Translations under genes and position numbers: made by a program
Origin: an uncultured Acidimicrobiales bacterium
GTDB lineage: Bacteria > Actinomycetota > Acidimicrobiia > Acidimicrobiales > SZUA-35
NCBI GenBank assembly: GCA_937922785.1
Contig: CALAJQ010000006.1
Coordinates: 186,156 to 250,155, forward strand
DNA: 64,000 bases
Direction: 5' to 3'
In this document: positions 1-9,019 of the stretch, in pieces
Position numbering within the stretch: position 1 is the stretch's first letter
How the letters are laid out: each line of letters begins with the position of its first letter
The notes under the pieces: generated by a model
The model's input: only the letters and a program-made list of their open reading frames with translations
Told to the model about the DNA's origin: nothing
Databases searched by the model: none

Positions 1-579
1 GCCCACAATTGTGAATTCGTCTGCGTGATCTTGAGCTAACTGCTCAAAAGACGGGCCTTCCCGTCGGCAAGTAGGTCAATGCGGGGCCCAGAACCACAAG
101 ACCAACGGTCTGCCGTCGGCAACGCTGGTTAGGTTCACCGTCGAACCAGTCTTGATGTTTGTGAGCTCGGCACTGGGGAGATCAAAGGCGACCGGGGCTG
201 GAGCCGCAGTTGTTGGTGCCGCAGTTGTCGGCGCAGCGGTAGTTGGTGCCGCAGTGGTTGGAGCGGTCGTTTCCTGAGTTGGTTCCTGAGTTGTTTCTGA
301 CGGAGCTTCGGTAACTGGAGCTTCGGTGGTATCAGCAGCTGAAGTAGTGGTCTCTTCCGGTTCCTCGGCTTCTGAAGTCTCAGGTTCGGCCGGAGCTTCC
401 GAGCTGGTGGTGGTGTCGTCTTCAGCCTGGGCATTTGTCTGGGCATTTGTCTCTGAGTTGCCAGCACAAGCTGAGGCGCCCAAGCTCAGCGCCATCATCA
501 GAGCAATCGCCGATTTCTTGTGGTCTCCTCGCATCCCCGAGAGGGTACTCAAGGCTGTGTGGTGCTTTGGGTCGTTCAT
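1..579 (-). CDS. Thioredoxin-fold lipoprotein, probable selenoprotein (3' end beyond window)
   Basis: Exported TlpA/DsbE-like thiol oxidoreductase. The reading frame starts at 579 and overlaps the upstream stop as ATGA. It has a signal peptide with a lipobox-like ASAC (around residue 38), then a long Thr/Pro/Ala/Glu-rich linker (about 40-130) and the start of a thioredoxin fold (LVLWFWAPH). There the frame meets TGA at 76-78, but it stays open to base 1 and reads PTCRREGPSFEQLAQ, exactly what follows the first Cys in redoxins of this family. The motif is therefore UPTC in place of CPTC. A perfect hairpin follows the TGA. I infer selenocysteine; a TGC-to-TGA mutation or base error is the alternative. 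The remaining C-terminal part of the fold lies outside the window. Confidence 0.75.
50..78 (-). promoter_or_regulatory. Candidate bacterial SECIS hairpin after UGA
   Basis: On the minus strand the UGA (78-76) is followed by ten bases and then a perfect 6-bp stem GACGGG/CCCGUC (65-60 with 55-50) closing an AAGG tetraloop. That puts 16 bases between UGA and loop, at the lower edge of the usual bacterial SECIS spacing. A weaker lower stem (CUUG with UGAG) can extend it. One deviation: the first two loop bases are AA rather than containing G, unless the closing G-C pair is open. Confidence 0.6.
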
Positions 580-1157
580 GGGATGTTCAGGACCTGTCGG
601 TAGATGTATCCCTGTTTCTTTCGGTCCATAACCTCAAAAACTTCAGCGGCTTTGAAGCAGTAGGCCATTCGCTGGGCAATATCTCGGGTTACTCCGGCCC
701 CTTCGGCGATGTCGGCAGTTGTGAACCGTTCGGGCAGGCCAGAAGGGATTAGTTCACACAGTTCGGCCATGCTGCTGTATCGCTCGACGCCCGCAATTGA
801 TGTGAGTCGCCTGTCTGTTGTACGCCAGCCGCCCCGTCGCCTTCGAAGCTTGGGATCCATCACTTGGAACTTGTCGATGTGAGCCAGAACTATCTCCAGG
901 CTGAAGTTGGGATGGTCCAGAAGGGTTGGAACACTGACGAGCTCATCAAAGATCGAATAGAGAGATCCTTTGAGTGGCGACTTTCGGGGTTTGGATCCTT
1001 CCTTATGCAAAGTGGTCGTCACTGCGATCGGGTGAACCAGCACCATCTCGTACTGAGATAGAACATGGTCAAGTTTCTTACCCATGGCCCCGAACGAGCT
1101 GGTCTGAATTTCAATTAGCAGGTCGCCTTCGGGGCGGGGCCTGACGATGTCAATCAC
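576..1157 (-). CDS. Conserved hypothetical protein with nuclease-like N-terminus
   Basis: I do not know a name for this family. The protein has DLLIEIQT and VLVHPIAV segments, recalling a restriction-endonuclease-like beta core, and a C-terminal helix-turn-helix-like region (FTTADIAEGAGVTRDIAQRMAYC). The GTG at 1157 is the first standard start in frame. However, the frame is open for another 37 codons to a TAG at 1269-1271. The translated extension (GIGTLNEGSLHAALKNAY, then a stretch ending VPLKPFVI) looks like the genuine N-terminus of this family. The likely real start is a rare ATC at 1250 or 1259, with GGTGA just upstream. The stop overlaps the next gene's ATG. Confidence 0.6.
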   Translation of the reverse strand: MIDIVRPRPEGDLLIEIQTSSFGAMGKKLDHVLSQYEMVLVHPIAVTTTLHKEGSKPRKSPLKGSLYSIFDELVSVPTLLDHPNFSLEIVLAHIDKFQVMDPKLRRRRGGWRTTDRRLTSIAGVERYSSMAELCELIPSGLPERFTTADIAEGAGVTRDIAQRMAYCFKAAEVFEVMDRKKQGYIYRQVLNIP

Positions 1158-1257
1158 AAATGGCTTTAGGGGAACCTCGAAGCGGTCCCCGTCTTGGGCG
1201 TATGCGTTCTTGAGCGCCGCGTGAAGCGAGCCTTCGTTAAGTGTGCCGATGCCTGAG

Positions 1258-1312
1258 ATGTCACCAGACTAGAGCAGCCGACCTAGAGCAGCGGACCTAG
1301 AGCAGCCCGTCC
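1258..1312 (-). repeat. Short tandem repeat at gene 3' end
   Basis: Three imperfect copies of a unit containing CTGCTCTAG lie in tandem across the stop codon of the 1297-1668 gene. Each copy carries a TAG. The last copy also supplies the TAG that closes the frame upstream of the 576-1157 gene. Confidence 0.6.
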
Positions 1313-1668
1313 GCCTCAAGGACCTTGTTTGCCAGCTTCTTCGGAGCAACGAGCGTGTAGCTGGTGCGAAGCCACTCCTCGATCTCAAGCCAGCGGGCCT
1401 TGGTTGGTTTCTTGCGAAGAGTCACCGAAATCCAACCGTGGCGGCCGAGGCCATATCCCATCGGATCTACTTCGGGATCGCTTCCCACAACAGCAGTTGC
1501 CTCATCTTTGGGCAGCTTCAATCCGAGGCTCTTACCGTCGTCGCTGGCAAACAGGAAGTTCTTCTTGCCGACTCGGTAAGTCGGGTGATTGTCCCAGTTC
1601 TCGACGTTGACGCGTTCCCACTGAGGGAGCCGACCCATCATTTCTTCGAGTTTGGGTAAGTAGGACAT
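1297..1668 (-). CDS. MmcQ/YjbR family DNA-binding-like protein
   Basis: A 123-residue protein of the MmcQ/YjbR fold (CyaY-like, double-wing DNA-binding type). Family signs are the WDNHPTYRVGKKNFLFAS strand pair, the LGLKLP segment, GYGLGRHGWISVTL and the terminal helix WLRTSYTLVAPKKL. Its cellular role is not established. The start ATG at 1668 is preceded by TAACTT seven bases upstream and no SD, so it is probably leaderless. Length is normal for the family. Confidence 0.8.
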   Translation of the reverse strand: MSYLPKLEEMMGRLPQWERVNVENWDNHPTYRVGKKNFLFASDDGKSLGLKLPKDEATAVVGSDPEVDPMGYGLGRHGWISVTLRKKPTKARWLEIEEWLRTSYTLVAPKKLANKVLEADGLL

Positions 1669-1686
1669 CTATCTAAAGTTACCTAA

Positions 1687-2526
1687 CTAACTGAACCATT
1701 TCCGAATGGTTTGCGCAATCAACTCGGGGTCCTTGAACGGGCCGAAGTGATCCAGATCGAATTCGAACAGGGTCAGGTTCGAGTGTTCTGCGGCTGCAAG
1801 CCGCGTGAGTTGGGCAACCCCGTCAGCTTCGTTGCCGGCTCCGATGCCATAGGGCATCCTCAGTCGCCCTGCCGCATCCATCGATTGTGATCGCCATGCG
1901 TTGTCAAAAAGCTCGGCCTCGGTCGCAGGAGCACACGAGAGCGTGACCGTGCCGTCGTCCAAGTCCCGAAAGCCATGGTCGACGTAGGCGCGGAGCACAT
2001 CGGGTCGTACCGAATCAAAGGGGGGTCGAGAGGCATATCGTTCGAACGCCGCATCCCTCGAGTCAAAAACTGCTCGTCGCCTGGCCGCAGCTTCGGCCAT
2101 ACCTGAAGCACCCGGAGACTCCATGGTTGGAATCAGTACTGGTTCGAACGCCCACGCGGAGGCAAACGTGCCGGGCCTTCGGTCTTCAGCCAGCGCAATG
2201 GTTCCGCCGCCTAGCGAATGCCCAACGGCTCGAAGTGGGCCAGCATCGGGGTTTGCCTTTGCCAAGGCGCTGGTGACAGCAAGGAGGTCTTCGACGACGT
2301 CAGGCCAAGTTATGCCGGCGCCCTCAGGCAGCAGAGTTGAACCATGGCCCCTTAGATCGTGAGCTACGCATCGGTAGCTGTCGGTCAGATAGCTGGCTAA
2401 TGGGGCAAGCGTGTGACCGTGAAATCCAGTGGCGTGGCAGAACAACAAGAGAGGACCGTCGCCTCCGAGGTCATGGATGGCGACCTTCACTCCGTCGGTG
2501 GAGTCTGTGTAACGAGGGATCTGCAC
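1687..2526 (-). CDS. Alpha/beta-fold hydrolase
   Basis: A 279-residue hydrolase. Visible are the oxyanion strand LLLFCHATGFHG, the strand DLRGHG, the nucleophile elbow GHSLGGG and a C-terminal catalytic-His region (FEFDLDHFGPF). The substrate cannot be told. I chose the GTG at 2526 (VQIPRYTDS). The longer frame up to 2682 would run into the divergent methyltransferase gene and has no family-like sequence. Divergent from the gene at 2601. Confidence 0.85.
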   Translation of the reverse strand: MQIPRYTDSTDGVKVAIHDLGGDGPLLLFCHATGFHGHTLAPLASYLTDSYRCVAHDLRGHGSTLLPEGAGITWPDVVEDLLAVTSALAKANPDAGPLRAVGHSLGGGTIALAEDRRPGTFASAWAFEPVLIPTMESPGASGMAEAAARRRAVFDSRDAAFERYASRPPFDSVRPDVLRAYVDHGFRDLDDGTVTLSCAPATEAELFDNAWRSQSMDAAGRLRMPYGIGAGNEADGVAQLTRLAAAEHSNLTLFEFDLDHFGPFKDPELIAQTIRKWFS

Positions 2527-2600
2527 CGGACAAGAGATAGCAGACGCGCTCGCTGACCGGCCAAATTTGAACAATAGAAAGTTCGAAGCACAATAGTGAG

Positions 2601-3233
2601 ATGGTCTCTGTGCTTGCCCCGGCGGATGACGCCACCGAACCCACTTCTTTCGCCGGGCCCGATCACCCAATTCGCAAAGCAACCCGCCAGATTGCCTTTG
2701 ATGGAGGCTGGTCTCGCGAGCGGGCGGTCAAGGTTGGTGAGCTATTCGATTCGCTGTCGGGGGAGTGGCACACCGACCACAGCGACCCGGTCAGGTTGTC
2801 GCCGGTTCGAGACGCCCTGACCCGCGGCGAACTTGACACCAGCGGTTTGTGGGTGGAGCTTGGCGCGGGTACGGGAGCTGGCACCGAGGTGCTTAAACCC
2901 CAGGTCGACACGTTGCTAGCCATGGACTTGTCGTGGGGAATGTTAAACAACGGAGCCAACGTGGCCACCAGCAAGGTGCAGGCCGATAGCTCGGCGTTGC
3001 CGCTTGAAGCCAGCTCGGTGGACGTAGTGGTCTGCGTCAACATGTTCCTGTTCCCCGACGAGGTTGACCGCGTTCTCAAACCAGCGGGCCAACTGTTGTG
3101 GGTCAACACCATGGGTGACCAGACACCGATTCACCTTCCGGCTGATGACGTGGCCAAGGCCCTGCCGGGGGAGTGGGAGGGCATTACCGCGCACGCTGGC
3201 ACCGGATTCTGGGCTGTCTATCACCGGGCCTAG
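2601..3233 (+). CDS. Class I SAM-dependent methyltransferase
   Basis: A 210-residue small-molecule-type methyltransferase. Motif I is VELGAGTGAGTE (around residue 85), motif II is LLAMDLSWGML, the acidic loop is QADSSALPLE and motif IV is VDVVVCVNMFLFPD. A post-motif strand reads LKPAGQLLWVNTMG. The substrate is unknown. It stands alone between a divergent hydrolase and a membrane-anchored protein, so context gives no hint. Confidence 0.85.
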   Translation: MVSVLAPADDATEPTSFAGPDHPIRKATRQIAFDGGWSRERAVKVGELFDSLSGEWHTDHSDPVRLSPVRDALTRGELDTSGLWVELGAGTGAGTEVLKPQVDTLLAMDLSWGMLNNGANVATSKVQADSSALPLEASSVDVVVCVNMFLFPDEVDRVLKPAGQLLWVNTMGDQTPIHLPADDVAKALPGEWEGITAHAGTGFWAVYHRA

Positions 3234-3288
3234 TTAGTCCCAACGCGACCAGACCCTCAGTAACAACGGGGTATAACGTGGATGGTTC

Positions 3289-4515
3289 ATGGCGGCGTCA
3301 GATGAACCAGAGGTAAAGCCAGAGCTAATTGGCGTTGGCCAGAGTGAGACAATCGAGACCGAAGTTGTGCGCGATGGGGCCAGCCCTGCAAAAACTCTGC
3401 TGGCGCTGTTGGTAGTCGGTCTGATCGGGTTTGCGTTGTTTCGGCCTACTGGTGGGGACCTCGAAGCTGTTGAAGAAAACTCCGAGATCGCAGGCGAAGA
3501 ACCTGAGTCCGAGGCTGCAGAAACTGAGCCGACAACCACCACGGCAAAGCCGAGAGCAACGACAACTGCCGACCCCGAATCCGGCGAGGATGAGGACGGT
3601 GAGGTTCAACAGGGCGAGCCAGTCTTTGATTTTGAGACTGGGTGGGATTTGATTATTGGGAACAACAATTCGATAACTAGATACCGCCTTGATGGCGGTG
3701 ACATTGAGACAACGGCGAACCGTCGAGTTCCAATCGCGGTGGTTGGCGACTACCTGGTGACCTCGAGCCTGCAAAGCGACTCAGTCAGCTACGTCCCTCT
3801 GGACAACTGGGAAGATGACCCTGTGCCGATTGGTGGAGCGAGTCCCTTCTATGGCGCAGGAGGGCCCAACGCCATCCCCCACGAGGCAGGCGCGATTTGG
3901 TTGCTGGGAGGCACGTTCGAGTCTTTGACCTGGCGGCTGTGGGAGCTAGGAGACGAGCCCGTTGTCATTCGCGAGTTAGAGGCGCCGTCGAGCATTTTCG
4001 GCCCAGCGCCATCTCACCCCGAAATCATCGGCGCTACCTCCGGCGGAGTGTTCTCCTACAGCGGCGACGAGATCTCTAAGGTCGCAGACGGGCGTCTTAT
4101 GTCGGTCACTGACTCACACGCTGTCGTAGAGCAATGCGAGTCGCCTTTTTCTTGCGGAACATTTTGGCTAAGTCTCGACTCGTGGGAACCGGACCGGACC
4201 ATCATTACTCCACAGGTTGGGAACCCCTATTTCCTGTTCTTGATGGTCGTTTCGCCCGGCTCGAAGTATGCCTTTGTCTTTGACTATGAGAACGACCGAG
4301 ATCCTGGCCAGATATGGAACCTGACCACGGGCGAACCGGAGCATCAGGGATTTGCTGAGGAAGGCATTGCGTTCTCCCCAGATGGCCGGTTTGCCGCCGG
4401 GGTTTTACGGCAGGGCGGACTGGCGGTGATTGACCTTGAAAGCGGCGAGAGAGTTGATGTCGATCTACCTGGGGCTCGCGGGTTTGGCCGGATCGTATTT
4501 GCTCCGGCCAGCTAG
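3289..4515 (+). CDS. Membrane-anchored protein with propeller-like extracellular domain
   Basis: A 408-residue protein with a short cytoplasmic N-terminus and one transmembrane helix (about residues 34-52, TLLALLVVGLIGFALF). An acidic and Thr-rich spacer follows (about 55-108), then an extracytoplasmic domain of short beta-rich repeats (SPDGRFAAGVL and similar) that suggests a WD40/TolB-like propeller. It was not recognised as a named family. The gene is followed by a convergent lipoprotein gene that also has a propeller domain, which suggests parallel envelope roles but not a shared operon. Confidence 0.65.
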   Translation: MAASDEPEVKPELIGVGQSETIETEVVRDGASPAKTLLALLVVGLIGFALFRPTGGDLEAVEENSEIAGEEPESEAAETEPTTTTAKPRATTTADPESGEDEDGEVQQGEPVFDFETGWDLIIGNNNSITRYRLDGGDIETTANRRVPIAVVGDYLVTSSLQSDSVSYVPLDNWEDDPVPIGGASPFYGAGGPNAIPHEAGAIWLLGGTFESLTWRLWELGDEPVVIRELEAPSSIFGPAPSHPEIIGATSGGVFSYSGDEISKVADGRLMSVTDSHAVVEQCESPFSCGTFWLSLDSWEPDRTIITPQVGNPYFLFLMVVSPGSKYAFVFDYENDRDPGQIWNLTTGEPEHQGFAEEGIAFSPDGRFAAGVLRQGGLAVIDLESGERVDVDLPGARGFGRIVFAPAS

Positions 4516-4520
4516 CGCTC

Positions 4521-4573
4521 AAATGTCAGCTGGCGACACATTTCAGCGTTTTGTTGTCTACAGCTGACATTTG
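4521..4573. repeat. Diverged copy of palindromic repeat family 1
   Basis: Between convergent genes. It holds one left-hand unit starting AAATGTCAGCTG and a facing right-hand unit ending CAGCTGACATTT. These match the ends of the repeat units at 15493, 50347, 59512 and 60718, but the copy is degenerate. A small palindrome GGATGT-G-ACATCC follows at 4576-4588. Confidence 0.6.
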
Positions 4574-4607
4574 GCGGATGTGACATCCGGGTGTGACCCG
4601 CTGACTT

Positions 4608-6794
4608 CTAGTTGTTGAACGGTAGGTAGGTGACTTCGCTGAGGCCATCTAACTGGTGCACACCAACTCCGCCGTCTGAAATGCTGAACAGGTTGCCGTC
4701 GATGACAACAGTGCGGCTGATGTATGGCGAGTACGACCAGCAGTATTCGCCTTCATCAATTGGGGGCAGCGGTGCTGGTGCTGGCTCGATTGCTTCCACC
4801 AGGTCGGCTTCGGCATCAGTTGAGGACGCAGCATCGTCTTCGAGCAGCTCTGGCTCTTCGATGTATCCACCTTCGCACTGCTTGGTGACCGGGTGTGAAA
4901 CCCGACCCAGCTCGGTCAGTTCACCAGTGGCCCCGACCTTCACTAGGACGGCATCACTACCTTCGGTGCTTCCGCTCTGGTCATTCCATGAGTGGTAGTT
5001 GACTGGCACGATTGCCAACCGGTCTGCACCCCACCATGTGAACGCTCGTGCGTTCCAGCCAACCGGTGAGTCGCTGTAGCTGTTGTCACCGTCGAGACCT
5101 TCGGGCGCCAGGCGCATCGTTGCCACCCTCGTCGGGTTCAACATGTCGTTGACATCAAAGGTCGACATTAGAGCACCCGTGATGCGGCCATCATCGGTTC
5201 CGTCTTGTCCCACGCCGACTAAGAATCCATCGCCAACTGGATGGAGATAGTTGGAGAATCCCGGGATCTTGAGCTCACCAGTGGTTGTTGGCTTGGTGGG
5301 GTCGCTCAGGTCGATCGTGTACAGAGGGTCGATTTGCCTGAAAGTGACAACGTAGGCCACGTCTGACATAAAGCGCACTGCAAAGATTCGCTCGCCCTTG
5401 CCCAGTTCACCAACCTGGCCGACCTCTTTCAGCTCGCCGCCGGCCTCTTCAAGCACGGTGATGAAGCTTTCGGACTGGTTCTGACCGTCGTTCCACCAGC
5501 CTTCGGTGGTGGTGGCAACTCGCAGGTAGCCGTCACGCTCGCTGAGGCTGTATTGGCTCAGCATCGTGCCAGGCACTGACCCAGAGGCGACGTAGTTGGT
5601 CGACGTGTTGTCGGTGATGTCAAAGTTGTGAATCGCAGTTCGGAACTCTTGATCGCCACTAACTGGCTCGCCAGTTTGAGGATCGAACTCAGGCGGCCGC
5701 GATGTTGCCACTGCTAGCCGATCAGTTGAGGAGTAAACAGTCTGTCCTGTGCTTAGAACGCTGGTGGCATCGAGCAGCTCGAGGCCTTGCTCGGGATCGA
5801 TCGTCAGGATGTTCATAGAACCGAATCCGGAGAATTGACCGGGAATGTGGACTCGGTCGCAGTTGACCATCTGGCCTGACTCAATTACGTCGTCGCCTTC
5901 TTCGAGGCGATAGCCGGGAAGCCACTGCTCAATTGTTGACTCCTCGATTGCCTCTTTGTTGGCTTCGGTTGCTCTGTCTTCGCTGTTCTGGCTTTGTGGA
6001 AACAGGAACTCGAAGTTCTGTCCGACTGGAGCGGTCAAAACCACTCGAATGATCCCGTTAACCTCACGGGCGGAGATATAGGAGCCTTCGAACTTGAGAG
6101 TCCGAAGGATCTCGCCAGACTCAAGGTCGACTTCGAGGATCTGACTTGTCTGGGTGCCGGGGAAATAGCGGCCGGAGAAGTCAGCGTTAAGTGGCGTGTC
6201 GCTCCAACCTGAGGTCATTACAAAGGCTTTGTCGCCAGCAAGGAATAGTTCTCCGCCCCAGAAGTTGTCGCCAAGCCTGATCGTCTTGGCCACTTCGGGA
6301 GTAGGTCCTGTCACGTCGATGACCTGAATGTTCTGGCCGGAAACAACAACGAGTCGCTCGCCGTCGGTCTTAACAACGTCGGGTTCATCAACACCACGTT
6401 CTTGGTTGTTGGTTCCGGAGAAGCTCTCGCCTTCGCCGCCACCGTCGGATCCAGCTGCTTCCGGCGCTGCGAGATCTTCGGCAGCGCTCGTGGTTGCCGG
6501 CCGTTCGGCTTCGTCCGATGATGCGTCGTCCTCCATAGCCTCTTCCATGACATCAATGCCGTAGTAGCCGCCGTCGCCAAAGCCGTACGGTCCAACTCGT
6601 TCGAGACCTTCTGCTTTGAGATGGCTAAGAAGTTGGCCACAGTCGGCCGCGGTTACGAGGCCCGACGTAAGCGAGATTTCGCCCGAGGTCAGATTCTCAG
6701 ATGGAAGCGCGGATGGGTCGTCGGAGACACAGGCGCTTGCGAGGATGGTGAGAGCGCTAAGGGTGATGAGAGCTTTTTTGGATCGCATGTGCAT
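4608..6794 (-). CDS. Secreted beta-propeller lipoprotein
   Basis: A 728-residue lipoprotein with a charged start, hydrophobic stretch and lipobox ILASAC (Cys 22). A low-complexity Glu/Ala/Ser region (about 80-130) leads into NNQERGVDEPDVVKTDGERLVV. That is the entry to the bacterial beta-propeller domain family, in which blades report values, for example VIDVTGPTPEVAKTIRLG and TIDLSDPTKPTTTGELKIPG. Function is unknown; the family is typically surface exposed. The gene appears monocistronic, with 132 bases before leuD on the same strand. Starts at MHMR or MR two codons on cannot be separated. Confidence 0.8.
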   Translation of the reverse strand: MHMRSKKALITLSALTILASACVSDDPSALPSENLTSGEISLTSGLVTAADCGQLLSHLKAEGLERVGPYGFGDGGYYGIDVMEEAMEDDASSDEAERPATTSAAEDLAAPEAAGSDGGGEGESFSGTNNQERGVDEPDVVKTDGERLVVVSGQNIQVIDVTGPTPEVAKTIRLGDNFWGGELFLAGDKAFVMTSGWSDTPLNADFSGRYFPGTQTSQILEVDLESGEILRTLKFEGSYISAREVNGIIRVVLTAPVGQNFEFLFPQSQNSEDRATEANKEAIEESTIEQWLPGYRLEEGDDVIESGQMVNCDRVHIPGQFSGFGSMNILTIDPEQGLELLDATSVLSTGQTVYSSTDRLAVATSRPPEFDPQTGEPVSGDQEFRTAIHNFDITDNTSTNYVASGSVPGTMLSQYSLSERDGYLRVATTTEGWWNDGQNQSESFITVLEEAGGELKEVGQVGELGKGERIFAVRFMSDVAYVVTFRQIDPLYTIDLSDPTKPTTTGELKIPGFSNYLHPVGDGFLVGVGQDGTDDGRITGALMSTFDVNDMLNPTRVATMRLAPEGLDGDNSYSDSPVGWNARAFTWWGADRLAIVPVNYHSWNDQSGSTEGSDAVLVKVGATGELTELGRVSHPVTKQCEGGYIEEPELLEDDAASSTDAEADLVEAIEPAPAPLPPIDEGEYCWSYSPYISRTVVIDGNLFSISDGGVGVHQLDGLSEVTYLPFNN

Positions 6795-6926
6795 GTGACG
6801 ATGTCATCGACACTCTGGTTCCCGCTCTTTATTACGGTTCCGTTTCGCTCAATAATCGCTTCTGTCTGGGCGTAGCGCTCGGTGGGTGAGCGTTTCGAGC
6901 AGACAGATGCGAGGAAATAGGGAGTT

Positions 6927-7517
6927 TTAGGAGGTGGGGAGCCACGCCGGACGGGCGGACTCGAAGGTGTCGATCTCGTCTACGTGCTGGAGTGTGAGGC
7001 CGATATCGTCCAGTCCGTTGATGAAACGATGTTGGATTGAATCATCCAGAGGGAAGCTCTCGACCATACCGATCGCTGGAACTTCGATAGTTTTTCGGCC
7101 AACGTCAATGGTGAACTCAAGCGTTGAGTCGGCCTCGACGGCTTCCATCAGCTGACGGCTGACTTCGGCTGAAACCTGAACGGGCACGAGGCCGTTCTTG
7201 GTTGAGTTGTTGCGGAAGATGTCTCCGAAGCGAGGCGCTATCACAGCCTCGAAGCCGTACTGCTGGATGGCCCAAACGGCGTGCTCGCGGCTTGAGCCAA
7301 CACCGAAGTTTGCTCCTGCCAGCAAAATGTTCGCACCTTGAAAACGCTCATCGTTCAAAACGAAGCTTGGCTCGTCGCGCCATTCGGAGAAGAGGCCTTT
7401 TTCAAAGCCGGTGCGCTCAACTCGCTTAAGCCAGTCTGACGGAATGATTTGATCGGTGTCGACGTCGCTCCGGTCAAGAGGGACTGCAGTGCCGGTAACA
7501 ATTTCTACGGGGTTCAT
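6927..7517 (-). CDS. leuD: 3-isopropylmalate dehydratase small subunit
   Basis: LeuD, 196 residues and full length. With LeuC it isomerises 2-isopropylmalate to 3-isopropylmalate, and citramalate when a CimA route is present. Family motifs are DVDTDQIIPSDWLKR, GANFGVGSSREHAVWAI and FGDIFRNNSTKNGLVPV. It lies 39 bases downstream of leuC on the same strand, a two-gene operon. leuB and cimA lie 4-5 kb away on the opposite strand. Confidence 0.95.
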   Translation of the reverse strand: MNPVEIVTGTAVPLDRSDVDTDQIIPSDWLKRVERTGFEKGLFSEWRDEPSFVLNDERFQGANILLAGANFGVGSSREHAVWAIQQYGFEAVIAPRFGDIFRNNSTKNGLVPVQVSAEVSRQLMEAVEADSTLEFTIDVGRKTIEVPAIGMVESFPLDDSIQHRFINGLDDIGLTLQHVDEIDTFESARPAWLPTS

Positions 7518-7556
7518 CGTGGTGTCCTGTTAATGCTGAAGTTTCGGAGCCGGTAT

Positions 7557-8966
7557 TTAGGCGAGATCTGACGGGTGAGCGAAGGTGCCAGCGATAGCTG
7601 TTGCGGCGGCGACCTCGGGGGAGACCAGGTGGGTTCGACCACCCCGCCCCTGGCGGCCTTCGAAATTTCGGTTCGAAGTTGAAGCCGAGCGCTCGCCGAC
7701 AGTCAACTTGTCTGGGTTCATGGCAAGACACATCGAACAGCCCGGCTCTCGCCAATCGAACCCGGCATCGATGAAGATCTCAGGAAGCCCCTCGGCAAAG
7801 GCTTGAGCCTTAACTGCAGCCGATCCTGGAACCACCAAGGTGCGCATGCCGTCAGCAACTTTGCGACCCTTGGCCACCGCAGCCGCAGCTCGAAGGTCTT
7901 CGATGCGGCTGTTAGTGCACGAACCGATGAACACGGTGTCTACCTTGACGTCGCTGAACTTGGCTCCGGCTTCAAGGCCCATGTAGACCAGTGCTCGTTC
8001 GGCGGCGCCGCGTTCGCCAGCGTCGTCAAAGCTTGCAGGATCGGGAACCGAGCCAGCTAGGTCGGTAACTTGGCCCGGGTTTGTGCCCCATGAAACCTGC
8101 GGGAAAATCTGGGTGGCATCCATGATGACTTCTGCATCAAAAGTTGCGCCGTCATCAGTAGGAAGCTGCTTCCAGGCCTCGACGGCAGCGTCCCAATCTG
8201 ACCCGGCTGGAGCGTGCTTGCGCCCCTTGAGATACTCGAAGGTGACTTCGTCCGGAGCGATCATGCCGGCCTTAGCTCCTGCTTCGATGCTCATGTTACA
8301 CACGGTCATGCGGCCTTCCATCGAAAGAGCGCGGACAGCTTCGCCCCGGTATTCGATGACGTGGCCAATTCCGCCACCGGTGCCGATCTCGCCGACGATG
8401 GCAAGGATGAGGTCCTTGGCTGTTGAGCCTTCAGGCAGCTGGCCGTTAACCGTGATCGCCATTGTCTTGGGGCGTACCTGCGGCAGTGTTTGGGTGGCCA
8501 GAACGTGTTCAACTTCGCTTGTGCCGATTCCGAATGCCAGCGCGCCGAACGCACCGTGGGTTGCGGTGTGGGAATCTCCGCAGACGACAGTCATGCCCGG
8601 CAATGTGAGGCCCTGTTCCGGACCGATTACGTGAACGATTCCCTGGCCCTCAGAGCCCATTGGGTGGTTGGTGATGCCGAACTCTTCAGTGTTGGCTCGT
8701 AATGTAGCGATCTGCTTTGCACTGATCTCATCGGCAATGGGCTTGTCGACGTCGGCCGTAGGAACGTTGTGATCCTCGGTGGCTACTGTGAGGTCAGGTC
8801 GACGCACCCCTCGGCCGCTGATCCGTAGCCCGTCAAATGCCTGGGGAGAGGTGACCTCGTGCACCAAGTGCAGGTCGATATAGAGGGTGGTGGGCTCGCC
8901 GTCGGATCCTTCTCGAACCACATGTGATTCCCAAAGTTTGTCAGCGAGAGTGCGGGGCGCGTTCAT
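7557..8966 (-). CDS. leuC: 3-isopropylmalate dehydratase large subunit
   Basis: LeuC, 469 residues, an aconitase-family enzyme. The three 4Fe-4S ligands are visible in FIGSCTNSR (around 350) and GCSMC (around 413-416). [20 protein letters not shown] is the usual substrate loop. It forms a dimeric enzyme with the LeuD encoded just downstream. The start at [17 protein letters not shown] fits the family. Confidence 0.95.
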   Translation of the reverse strand: MNAPRTLADKLWESHVVREGSDGEPTTLYIDLHLVHEVTSPQAFDGLRISGRGVRRPDLTVATEDHNVPTADVDKPIADEISAKQIATLRANTEEFGITNHPMGSEGQGIVHVIGPEQGLTLPGMTVVCGDSHTATHGAFGALAFGIGTSEVEHVLATQTLPQVRPKTMAITVNGQLPEGSTAKDLILAIVGEIGTGGGIGHVIEYRGEAVRALSMEGRMTVCNMSIEAGAKAGMIAPDEVTFEYLKGRKHAPAGSDWDAAVEAWKQLPTDDGATFDAEVIMDATQIFPQVSWGTNPGQVTDLAGSVPDPASFDDAGERGAAERALVYMGLEAGAKFSDVKVDTVFIGSCTNSRIEDLRAAAAVAKGRKVADGMRTLVVPGSAAVKAQAFAEGLPEIFIDAGFDWREPGCSMCLAMNPDKLTVGERSASTSNRNFEGRQGRGGRTHLVSPEVAAATAIAGTFAHPSDLA

Positions 8967-9019
8967 GCCCTGAGGTTATCCACAGAACGGCAACCTAAGT
9001 ACTTTTGAGACTTGACCCT

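Noticed and set aside
4630-4998. Open frame antisense to the beta-propeller lipoprotein
   Set aside because: Ser/Pro-rich shadow of a low-complexity coding region; the opposite strand has a clear gene. The same applies to other long antisense frames, e.g. 8083-8634 and 46183-46977.
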